Assembly (NCBI GenBank): GCA_944333375.1
Contig: CALVKX010000125.1
Location: forward strand, 1-6,299
DNA: 6,299 bases
Direction of reading: 5' to 3'
From: an uncultured Eubacteriales bacterium
GTDB lineage: Bacteria > Bacillota_A > Clostridia > Christensenellales > Aristaeellaceae
Shown here: one piece after another, positions 1 through 4,994 of the stretch
Layout of the letters: each line of letters begins with the position of its first letter
Numbering within the stretch: position 1 is the first letter of the stretch
Translations under genes and position numbers: made by a program
The notes under the pieces: model-generated
What the model saw: only the letters and a program-made list of their open reading frames with translations
What the model was told of the DNA's origin: nothing
The model's database searches: none

Positions 1-317
1 TGGCTGGCGGGAAAGACGCGGTTGCCCCGCTCGACCACCACCGGGCAGCCCCAGCGCTCCATCGTCTCCATCAGCGCCGCGGGCGAAAGCGCATCCAGGG
101 CGCTGTAGAGAAAGCGGGGGTTGCGCACCACGTTTTGCAAAAATTCGTCCCGGCCGCAGGCGTTGGTCAGGTTGCAGCGTCCCTTGCCGGTGATATAGAC
201 CTTCTTGCCCAGCTTCTCGTTGCGCTCCAGAAGCGTTACCCGCGCGCCCGCCTCGGCCGCCGTCACGGCCGCCATCATCCCGGCGGCCCCGCCGCCGATC
301 ACCGCTACTTCATTCAT
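1..317 (-). CDS. BaiN/HI0933-family NAD(P)/FAD-dependent flavoprotein, N-terminal part (cut by the left window edge)
   Basis: About 105 N-terminal residues are visible and the gene continues past base 1. The protein opens with a dinucleotide-binding Rossmann strand and loop, VIGGGAAG at residues 6-13, with the expected acidic residue (E31) ending the second strand for the FAD ribose. The family signature GKGRCNLTN follows at 44-52. This pattern is typical of the HI0933/BaiN (YhiN-like) flavoproteins, which normally have about 400 residues; the family includes the clostridial bile-acid enzyme BaiN, but most members have no proven substrate. The ATG at 317-315 overlaps the last codons of the upstream RpiR-type gene by 8 bp (stop at 312-310) and has only a weak AGG before it, so translation is probably coupled to that gene. 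Family is secure; reaction and substrate cannot be told from this fragment. Confidence 0.9.
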   Translation of the reverse strand, partial: MNEVAVIGGGAAGMMAAVTAAEAGARVTLLERNEKLGKKVYITGKGRCNLTNACGRDEFLQNVVRNPRFLYSALDALSPAALMETMERWGCPVVVERGNRVFPAS

Positions 318-1176
318 CCTGTCTGTCGATATAGACGCTGTGCGCGTTCCATATCCCCTCCAGCCGTTTGAAATGCGCGCCCAGCTCCTCGCGCCGGTTC
401 AGCCCGACGCTGACGATGAGCGCGTTGATGACCGAGAGCGGCGCGGCCAGGCTGTCCACAAAGCTGGCCATGTCGGTGCAGGCGCACAGGCATACGTCCG
501 CCTCCGCATACAGGGGCGACATCTCGCTGTCGGTGATGCCCACCACCTGCGCGCCGTTCTTCCTGGCAAAGCGCATGCACTCCACCGTGCGGGTGGAGTA
601 GCGCGGGAAGCTGATGCCCACCAGCACGTCGCTTCGCCCGATGCGGGCAATCTCCTCAAAGACGTCGCCGGTGGTGTTGCTCACCAGCGCCACCCCGTCG
701 AAGATCTGATGAAGATAGTGGTACATGAACTGCGCCAGCGGCGCCGCGGACCGAAGCCCCATCACATAGATGCGCCGCGCGTCCAGAAGGCGCCGCGCCA
801 CGTCGTCAAAGTCCTTCTGGGCCAGGGCCTCGACGGTCTTTCGGATGTTGTGCACATCGTTTTTCAGGACCGTGGCCAGCACGTCGCCCTGCTCGATGCC
901 CGAGGCGATGGCAAAGCGCTGCTCGCTGGTCAGGCGCTGGCTGACCAGCCCGCGCAGGCGTTCGCGGAGCTGGGGATAGCCCTCGTAGCCCATGGCGGCG
1001 GCGAAGCGCACCACCGTGCTCTCGCTCACGCCACATTCTCGGCCCAGCGCGCCCGCGGTCATGAAGACCGCCTTGTCGTAATGCTGGGCGATGTATTCGG
1101 CAATGCGCCTGTGGCCCTTGCTCAGCGGCTTTGTGCCCAGGTTGAGCCGGTCGATCAGTTCACGGGTGTCCTGCAC
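310..1176 (-). CDS. RpiR/MurR-family transcriptional regulator (HTH + SIS domain)
   Basis: This 288-residue protein has the usual length and layout of the RpiR family. An N-terminal helix-turn-helix lies at about residues 38-70 (GRECGVSESTVVRFAAAMGY at 45-64). A C-terminal SIS domain, which in this family senses phosphosugars, starts near R134 (RRIYVMGLRSA) and carries the family-typical ISFPRYS stretch at 188-194. No ATG fits the N-terminus. I chose GTG at 1176-1174 because it has an AGGAAGGA ribosome binding site nine bases upstream and gives a full family-length protein. The frame stays open upstream into surE, but that is antiparallel-frame noise in GC-rich DNA. It lies 20 bases after surE and overlaps the flavoprotein gene by 8 bp, so it is probably co-transcribed with them. 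Its ligand and target promoters are unknown; regulation of its own operon is a guess. Confidence 0.93.
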   Translation of the reverse strand: MQDTRELIDRLNLGTKPLSKGHRRIAEYIAQHYDKAVFMTAGALGRECGVSESTVVRFAAAMGYEGYPQLRERLRGLVSQRLTSEQRFAIASGIEQGDVLATVLKNDVHNIRKTVEALAQKDFDDVARRLLDARRIYVMGLRSAAPLAQFMYHYLHQIFDGVALVSNTTGDVFEEIARIGRSDVLVGISFPRYSTRTVECMRFARKNGAQVVGITDSEMSPLYAEADVCLCACTDMASFVDSLAAPLSVINALIVSVGLNRREELGAHFKRLEGIWNAHSVYIDRQDE

Positions 1177-1185
1177 GGGATCAAG

Positions 1186-1193
1186 TCCTTCCT
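1186..1193 (-). promoter_or_regulatory. Ribosome binding site fixing the GTG start of the RpiR-type gene
   Basis: On the minus strand AGGAAGGA occupies 1193-1186, in the 20-bp gap after the surE stop and nine bases before GTG 1176-1174. It decides the start of the regulator, which has no in-frame ATG at a sensible position. A nearby TTG (1184-1182) is out of frame. Confidence 0.75.
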
Positions 1194-1196
1194 GTA

Positions 1197-1955
1197 TCAG
1201 CCGATGCCCAGCCCGTCCCAAACGGACGTTTCCAGGCACAGGGGATCGCCCATCAGCGTCAGCGTGATATGTCCGAGCCGTAAATAGTGAAGGTCCGTGC
1301 CTTCCGCGGGCGGCTCGGTATTGGAGCCGTCCAGGAGCCAGAAATAGGTGCCGGCCCGGGGCGACTGGCGGCGTTCGTATCCGTCGATGAAGTTGCCCCT
1401 GTCCAGCGGCGCGTACACGGCGGGCTTGAGCTCGCCGGGCGCGACGCAGGGCGCGTTGATGTTGAGTACCACATGCGGCGGCGGTCCGGCCTGGACGTAG
1501 CGCTCGGCCATGCGGATGGTATAGTCGGCCAGGTGCTCGGTCATGGCCTGATCCGCCCTGTGGTGGATGGAGGTCGCAATGGCGGGCAGGTGATTGAGCG
1601 CGCCCTCCATGGCCGCGCCCACGGTGCCGCTGTAATGCACGGCCATGCCGGCGTTGTAGCCGTCGTTGATGCCGGAGATAACCACATCGACGGGATGGCT
1701 GATGAGCTGCTGCAGCCCCACGCGCACGCAGTCCACCGGGGAGCCGCCGATGGCGAACGCCTCGCAGCCGGGCGCATCCACAGGCCATTCCCTGACGTAG
1801 ATGGGCTCGGTCAGGGTGAAGCGGTGGCTCGCGGCGCTCTGCTGGGAGCGCGGCGCGCACATGGTGACCTCATGGCCCCGCGCCACCGCGGCGTGAAAAA
1901 GCGCCATGATGCCCTTTGCGCCGATGCCGTCGTCATTGACCAGAAAAATATGCAT
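1197..1955 (-). CDS. surE: 5'/3'-nucleotidase SurE
   Basis: SurE is a metal-dependent phosphatase that removes phosphate from nucleoside 5'- and 3'-monophosphates, and in some species from short polyphosphate. The protein has 252 residues, the usual length. The metal-binding set is present: VNDDG at residues 6-10 (D8, D9), S40 in the APRSQQSA loop (34-41), and N97 in SGINDG (94-99). The conserved YSGTVGAAMEG follows at 108-118, and IGGSPVDCVRVGL at 69-81 matches the family's (G)TPxDCV region. The ATG at 1955 has GAAGGA nine bases upstream. The gene lies 28 bp after the YvlD-like membrane gene and 20 bp before the RpiR-type regulator, consistent with one transcript. Residue D98 after SGIN, and the spacing GYNAGMAVH, differ slightly from the commonest SGIN(x)GxNLG version, but no catalytic residue is missing. 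Family assignment is very secure; physiological substrate is not. Confidence 0.96.
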   Translation of the reverse strand: MHIFLVNDDGIGAKGIMALFHAAVARGHEVTMCAPRSQQSAASHRFTLTEPIYVREWPVDAPGCEAFAIGGSPVDCVRVGLQQLISHPVDVVISGINDGYNAGMAVHYSGTVGAAMEGALNHLPAIATSIHHRADQAMTEHLADYTIRMAERYVQAGPPPHVVLNINAPCVAPGELKPAVYAPLDRGNFIDGYERRQSPRAGTYFWLLDGSNTEPPAEGTDLHYLRLGHITLTLMGDPLCLETSVWDGLGIG

Positions 1956-1983
1956 GCCTTCTCATCCTTCCCCGTCTTTCCCT

Positions 1984-2337
1984 TCAGCGCCTCAGATCGC
2001 CGGCGGCGGCGTCCACCAGCGTGCGCGCCACGTTGATTATCAGCGCGACGGCCAGCGCCCACCAGTAATTCTCAAACACCACGCTGTCCTCCACAAGCCC
2101 CGCGGCGGTCCATACCAGCCAGGCGTCCGCGGCGATGTACAAAAGGCCCAGCGTGCAGAAATTGAGCACCGAGAGGATCATGCGCATCACGGGCCTGAGG
2201 ACCGTGAAGATGCCAGCGAGGATCACGCCCACCAGGAGCGCGTTGGCCGTATCCAGCATTTTCACGCCGTCGAGATACTCGGCGCACAGCGGCACCGCCG
2301 CCACCGTCACCGCAAACCTGATAAACGCCGCAAACAT
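1984..2337 (-). CDS. YvlD-like / phage holin superfamily IV membrane protein
   Basis: This small hydrophobic protein of 117 residues has about four membrane segments (roughly 4-19, 28-44, 53-77 and 91-107). The central block LRPVMRMILSVLNFCTLGLL at residues 47-66 is close to the LRP...LP..LLTLGL pattern of YvlD and the 'mycobacteriophage D29-type holin IV' family. Despite that name, most chromosomal members are not phage genes, and no phage genes are visible here. The ATG at 2337-2335 is preferred over an in-frame one eight codons upstream because AGGAGG lies directly before it (2349-2344, six-base spacer). It is the first gene behind the promoter at 2383-2391 and is followed by surE after 28 bp. 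In Bacillus the relative yvlD belongs to an envelope-stress operon; that role is not shown here. Cellular function is unknown. Confidence 0.85.
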   Translation of the reverse strand: MFAAFIRFAVTVAAVPLCAEYLDGVKMLDTANALLVGVILAGIFTVLRPVMRMILSVLNFCTLGLLYIAADAWLVWTAAGLVEDSVVFENYWWALAVALIINVARTLVDAAAGDLRR

Positions 2338-2529
2338 GGCCTTCCTCCTTCCGGCGCGCAAACTGCCTGCGCAGACTTTTTCATTATATCACATTTTCCC
2401 CGTCCATGCATGCCTATGCGCCGCCGGGGACAACCTATGGCCGCGAACCCGGCTGCGACGGGGCGCATATCCTGATCCAAGGCGGGCGCGGCAGACATGC
2501 GGCCGCGGACCGGGGAGGAGGACACGCGC
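2338..2529. other. Divergent intergenic region between the YvlD-like and RHH-like genes
   Basis: This 192-bp gap separates two head-to-head genes. It holds the minus-strand ribosome binding site (2349-2344) and extended -10 promoter (2391-2383), and the plus-strand AGGAGG (2516-2521) for the RHH-like gene. An 8-bp palindrome, CATGCATG, lies at 2405-2412, just upstream of the -10 element where a -35 box would be; it is a conceivable but unsupported operator. I could not find a convincing plus-strand promoter. Confidence 0.5.
2382..2391 (-). promoter_or_regulatory. Extended -10 promoter for the yvlD-like/surE/rpiR/baiN transcript
   Basis: On the minus strand a perfect TATAAT occupies 2388-2383, preceded by TGA at 2391-2389, which gives an extended -10 element (TGnTATAAT). 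It sits in a short AT-rich island within otherwise GC-rich DNA, about 45 bases before the ATG of the YvlD-like gene. No good -35 hexamer is seen at 16-18 bp spacing (the positions read ATGCAT/TGCATG), as is common for extended -10 promoters. The start of transcription would be near 2376. Inferred to be sigma-A type. Confidence 0.65.
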
Positions 2530-2793
2530 ATGAAAAGCAAATTTTTCAAGGACACGGCAGACCTTGAATCCGTCTTTGAAAGCTGCACACCCGACAAGGT
2601 GAGCGTCTGCCTGCGGCTGAGCCGCAGCGCCTACGACCTGGCCCTGGCCCAGTCGGCCCGCGAGGGGCTGACCAGCGGGGAATACATCGAGCGCCTCATT
2701 TTCCAGCGCGCTCCCCACCGCCCGGACGCGGGCGTCTTTGCCGGTACAGTGCCGATGTCGTACACAGGTAGCCAAGCGCCGCGCCCTCGATGA
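2530..2793 (+). CDS. Small ribbon-helix-helix-like protein (hypothetical)
   Basis: This is the only plus-strand gene, 87 residues. ATG 2530 has AGGAGG eight bases upstream (2516-2521). Residues 23-57 read like a ribbon-helix-helix (CopG/Arc-type) DNA-binding fold: a strand (KVSVCLRL, 23-30), a first helix (SRSAYDLALAQSAREG, 31-46), a turn, and a second helix (SGEYIERLIF, 49-58). The first 22 residues are a charged extension. The last 30 (from about 58) are proline- and arginine-rich and look unstructured; there the third-position G/C preference also weakens (GGT ACA ... GGT, CAA, CCT CGA). That tail lies in a 98-bp antisense overlap with the membrane gene that follows trmD. The protein could bind DNA and act on the divergent promoter at 2388, or be a lone antitoxin-like protein, but no toxin partner is present. 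The fold is inferred from pattern only; function is unknown. Confidence 0.65.
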   Translation: MKSKFFKDTADLESVFESCTPDKVSVCLRLSRSAYDLALAQSAREGLTSGEYIERLIFQRAPHRPDAGVFAGTVPMSYTGSQAPRPR

Positions 2794-3115
2794 GCACCAC
2801 CTGCCCGTTGATGGACATCACGGCCCTGAGCACCGGGACGCTCACCAGGCCCGCGCTTTCCAGGTACTGATACCCAAGCGCCGCCGCCAGCACGCCCGCG
2901 CCGAGCAGCAGCCAGCCGGTCAGGCCGTTGGTACGCGCCCTCACGCCCGCCAGCGGCAGCGTGAGCGCCAGCGCCGCACCCAGCAGCACGCCCTTGAGGA
3001 GAAAGGCGGCGAAACCTGCCGCGCCCAGCCAGCCGTCCAGCCAGCGAAAAGCCGCGCACGCCAGCGCGCACACGAGCAGCGGGGCAAAGGCCGCCACCAG
3101 CCTGCGAAGCAGCAT
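2696..3115 (-). CDS. Hypothetical four-helix integral membrane protein downstream of trmD
   Basis: I do not recognise this 139-residue protein. It is very hydrophobic, with likely membrane segments near residues 6-23, 33-56, 65-82 and 103-120, a basic start (MLLRRL), an internal loop RARTN (59-63) and a basic tail (RQRRPRP, 125-131). This charge pattern suggests that both ends are cytoplasmic. The start is well supported: ATG 3115-3113 lies one base after the trmD stop, and AGGAGG (3127-3122) inside the last trmD codons gives a six-base spacer. It is therefore probably translated together with trmD. It occupies the place where rplS is common in related operons. Its final 32 codons, covering part of the last helix and the tail, overlap the 3' end of the convergent RHH-like gene. 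No enzyme motif or transporter signature is visible; function is unknown. Confidence 0.8.
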   Translation of the reverse strand: MLLRRLVAAFAPLLVCALACAAFRWLDGWLGAAGFAAFLLKGVLLGAALALTLPLAGVRARTNGLTGWLLLGAGVLAAALGYQYLESAGLVSVPVLRAVMSINGQVVLIEGAALGYLCTTSALYRQRRPRPGGGERAGK

Positions 3116-3116
3116 C

Positions 3117-3848
3117 CTATTCCTCCTTTGCGGCCCGCAAGGCCCATTCGCGCTCACGCTCGGTCACCGGCGCCGCCTCAAACAGGTCCGGCCGGGCGCG
3201 CAGCGTGGCCAGCAGCGCCTGTTGCCTGCGCCACGTTCGGATCCTGGCATGGTCGCCGCTGAGAAGCACCTCGGGCGCCTCCAGTCCCTCAAAGACGCGC
3301 GGGCGGGTATACTGCGGGTACTCCAAAAGCCCGTCGGAAAAGCTCTCCTCCTCCGTGCTCTCCCCGCTGCCCAAAACGCCCGGCACATAGCGCGCCACCG
3401 CGTCCACCAGCGCCATGGCGGCGATTTCGCCGCCGGTGAGCACGAAGTCGCCCAGCGAGATCTCCTCATCCACCACCAGGTCGATGGCGCGCTGGTCCAC
3501 GCCCTCATAATGCCCGCACAGAAGGATCATGCCCTCCAGGGCGGAAAGCGCCACGACCTTTTTCTGCGTCAGCGGCGCGCCCCGCGGGCTTAAATAGATG
3601 CACGGTCCGCCATAGCCCCGGGCGCGCAGATCGCGCACCGCGTCCACGATGGGCTGGGCCATCATCACCATACCCGCCCCGCCGCCAAAGGGATAATCGT
3701 CGGTATTCTTATGCTTTTTGTCGCTGTAGGGGCGAATGTCCACGGGCTGCACGTCCAAAAGGCCCTCCGCGCGCGCCCGGCCGATGATGCTGGCGGAGAG
3801 GAAGCCGTCAAACATCTCCGGGAACAGGCTAAGAACGGCGATCTTCAT
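3117..3848 (-). CDS. trmD: tRNA (guanine37-N1)-methyltransferase TrmD
   Basis: TrmD transfers a methyl group from S-adenosylmethionine to G37, next to the anticodon of tRNAs reading CNN-type codons, which prevents +1 frameshifting. The protein is full length at 243 residues. It opens with the SPOUT-domain start IAVLSLFPEMF (3-13). It has the family's GGGAGMVM (55-62), the SAM-binding trefoil-knot segments YLSPRG (85-90), LLCGHYEGVDQR (109-120) and ISLGDFVLTGGE (130-141), and the catalytic region with R153 and D172 in SFSDGLLEYPQYTRP (169-183). A C-terminal helical domain contains the expected RxWRRQQAL segment. Its ATG (3848-3846) lies inside the 3' end of rimM (20-bp overlap), so the two are probably translationally coupled. 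The following membrane gene starts one base after its stop. Confidence 0.98.
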   Translation of the reverse strand: MKIAVLSLFPEMFDGFLSASIIGRARAEGLLDVQPVDIRPYSDKKHKNTDDYPFGGGAGMVMMAQPIVDAVRDLRARGYGGPCIYLSPRGAPLTQKKVVALSALEGMILLCGHYEGVDQRAIDLVVDEEISLGDFVLTGGEIAAMALVDAVARYVPGVLGSGESTEEESFSDGLLEYPQYTRPRVFEGLEAPEVLLSGDHARIRTWRRQQALLATLRARPDLFEAAPVTEREREWALRAAKEE

Positions 3849-4362
3849 ACAGCGCGACCTCTTTGAGCCGTTCTTCGTCCAGCACGATCCTGCCGCCCTC
3901 CGCGTCCAGCTCCAGCAGCACCGTCTTGAGCGCCGGCACCATCAGCGTGCCCCGGGGCGTATCGAACACGAATACGTCCACCCCGCCCGGGGTGAGCACC
4001 TCGCGCAGCGTGCCGAGCTGCGCTCCTTTTGTGTCATAGGCCGCGGCGCCCAAAATGTCCGCGATGAACACCTCGTCCTCGCCAAGCCGGCGGGCATGGG
4101 CGCGGTCCACCCACAGCCTGACGCCGCGAAACGCCTCCGCGGCGTCGCGGTCGCATACGCCCTCCAGCGTCAGAAACACGTCGTCCTCCCGCACGCGCGC
4201 GCCCGTAACCCCGATGGGCTCATAGTGCCCCGCATGCTCACGGTAGACCGTTTTCAATTCCAGAAACCGCTCCGGGTCGTCGGTATAGTGCTTCAGCTTC
4301 ATCTCTCCGCGGATGCCCTGCGGACGCACCACCTCGCCCAGAAGCAGATACGCTTGCTTCAT
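3829..4362 (-). CDS. rimM: Ribosome maturation factor RimM
   Basis: RimM binds ribosomal protein S19 and helps mature the head of the 30S subunit (3' domain of 16S rRNA). The 177-residue protein has the usual length and two-domain plan. The N-terminal RimM barrel carries the hallmark GEVVRPQGIRGEMK (9-22) and a RDAAEAFRG-like segment (72-80). The C-terminal PRC-barrel starts around residue 95 (DEVFIADILG), runs through the VLTPGGVDVFVF stretch and contains the MVPAL box (142-146). ATG 4362-4360 has AGGGAG seven bases upstream (4375-4370). Unlike its neighbours it is preceded by an 81-bp gap with a strong hairpin, and at its end it overlaps trmD by 20 bp. Both points suggest that rimM-trmD may be controlled as a pair separately from rpsP-khpA. 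Confidence 0.97.
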   Translation of the reverse strand: MKQAYLLLGEVVRPQGIRGEMKLKHYTDDPERFLELKTVYREHAGHYEPIGVTGARVREDDVFLTLEGVCDRDAAEAFRGVRLWVDRAHARRLGEDEVFIADILGAAAYDTKGAQLGTLREVLTPGGVDVFVFDTPRGTLMVPALKTVLLELDAEGGRIVLDEERLKEVALYEDRRS

Positions 4363-4388
4363 ACCTTTGCTCCCTGGCTTTTACAAAG

Positions 4389-4430
4389 ATTGGGCGCAGC
4401 AGGACAGGCGTCTGCCCCGATGCGCCCAAT
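4389..4430 (-). repeat. Strong stem-loop in the khpA-rimM gap
   Basis: The arms ATTGGGCGCA (4430-4421) and TGCGCCCAAT (4398-4389) are a perfect 10-bp inverted repeat. The pairing continues inward after one U/C mismatch with eight further pairs, two of them G-U, closed by a four-base loop (ACGC). In all, 18 pairs form in 42 nt. The 3' side is followed by CTTTGT and so lacks a good T-run for a textbook intrinsic terminator. It lies 14 nt before the rimM ribosome binding site. It may be a partial terminator/attenuator, an mRNA-processing or stability element, or a protein-binding leader; the sequence does not decide which. Confidence 0.75.
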
Positions 4431-4443
4431 GCGTCTGAAAAGG

Positions 4444-4671
4444 TTACTGAATCTCAACAAATACGGGCTTTTGGTCCTTGGCGGTCGCGGCGCGCACCAC
4501 GGCGCGGATCGCCTTGGCGATGCGCCCCTGCTTGCCGATGACCTTGCCCATGTCCTCGGGCGCGACATGCAGCTCAAGGATCGTGGCCTCGGGTCCGACG
4601 GTCTCCTCAACGGTCACGGCGTCCTTGTTGTCCACCAGCGACCGCGCCACGTACGCAACGAGCTCTTTCAT
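4444..4671 (-). CDS. khpA: KH-domain RNA-binding protein KhpA (YlqC family)
   Basis: This 75-residue protein consists essentially of one KH domain. The RNA-binding GxxG loop is in VIGKQGRIAKAIR (44-56, with GKQG at 46-49), preceded by the strand LELHVAPEDMGK (32-43) and followed by a final strand ending in PVFVEIQ. The length and position between rpsP and rimM are those of KhpA/YlqC in Firmicutes, where it partners with KhpB (Jag/EloR) to bind RNA and influence cell elongation and division. KhpB is not in this window. Its ATG (4671) follows the rpsP stop by only four bases, with GAGGG in the last rpsP codons as ribosome binding site. An 81-bp gap with a hairpin separates it from rimM. Confidence 0.95.
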   Translation of the reverse strand: MKELVAYVARSLVDNKDAVTVEETVGPEATILELHVAPEDMGKVIGKQGRIAKAIRAVVRAATAKDQKPVFVEIQ

Positions 4672-4675
4672 GCGC

Positions 4676-4924
4676 TCAGCCCTCGATCACACCGCTCTTT
4701 TTGAGCAGGGCGCGGGCCGTGTCGGTGGGCTGCGCGCCGTTCTTGAGCCACTTTTTGGCGCTCTCGGCGTCGATCTTGACGGTGGCGGGCTCGGTCATGG
4801 GATCGTAATAGCCGATCTCCTCGATGAAGCGGCCGTCGCGGGGGCTGCGCTCGTCGGCGACAACCACGCGATAGAACGGCTTTTTCTTCATACCCATCCT
4901 CTTGAGGCGAATTTTCACAGACAT
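4676..4924 (-). CDS. rpsP: 30S ribosomal protein S16
   Basis: S16 binds 16S rRNA in the lower body of the 30S subunit and is needed for its assembly. The 82-residue protein matches the family end to end: [20 protein letters not shown] (3-22), [20 protein letters not shown] (23-42) and the C-terminal [20 protein letters not shown] segment. The frame is open 16 codons further upstream. I chose ATG 4924-4922 because it yields the canonical S16 N-terminus and has AGGAGG nine bases before it (4939-4934). It follows ffh by 70 bp and precedes khpA by 4 bp, as in many Firmicutes. Confidence 0.98.
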   Translation of the reverse strand: MSVKIRLKRMGMKKKPFYRVVVADERSPRDGRFIEEIGYYDPMTEPATVKIDAESAKKWLKNGAQPTDTARALLKKSGVIEG

Positions 4925-4994
4925 GCTTTGTTTCCTCCTATAGCTGTTGCATTGGTTTGTATCTGAAATCACGCGGGGGTGATGTCAGGCCGTT

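Noticed and set aside
205..1287. Long plus-strand open frame (360 codons) opposite the RpiR-type gene, and another at 1287-2036 opposite surE
   Set aside because: Both are antisense to genes with clear family motifs, are rich in His/Arg/Ala/Gly as expected of shadow frames in GC-rich DNA, and show no recognisable domain or good ribosome binding site.
1177..1860. Upstream extension of the RpiR-type frame through surE, suggesting a fusion or a 516-residue protein
   Set aside because: The extension is a shifted reading of surE with low-complexity Arg/Ala composition; the GTG at 1176 has a good ribosome binding site and gives the normal family length.
1984..2337. Prophage remnant, from the 'phage holin' family name of the YvlD-like protein
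   Set aside because: The family is mostly chromosomal, and no endolysin, structural, integrase or attachment-site sequence is nearby.
2356..2380. GCGCA/TGCGC hairpin followed by TTTTT on the plus strand as a terminator
   Set aside because: No plus-strand gene lies upstream for it to terminate; the stem is only five pairs and is set off from the T-run by several bases. It overlaps the 5' leader of the YvlD-like gene.
2423..2453. GCCGGG ... CCCGGC inverted repeat (19-nt spacer) in the divergent region as a terminator or operator
   Set aside because: A six-base GC-only match is expected by chance in DNA this GC-rich, and no T-run follows on either strand.
2530..2793. Toxin-antitoxin pair with the RHH-like protein as antitoxin
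   Set aside because: No toxin-like reading frame follows or precedes it on the same strand; the nearest genes are a membrane protein on the opposite strand and a divergent operon.
4968..4983. Short inverted repeat ATCAC/GTGAT between ffh and rpsP as a terminator
   Set aside because: Only five base pairs with no T-run after it; the conserved ffh-rpsP order and strong rpsP ribosome binding site fit read-through.
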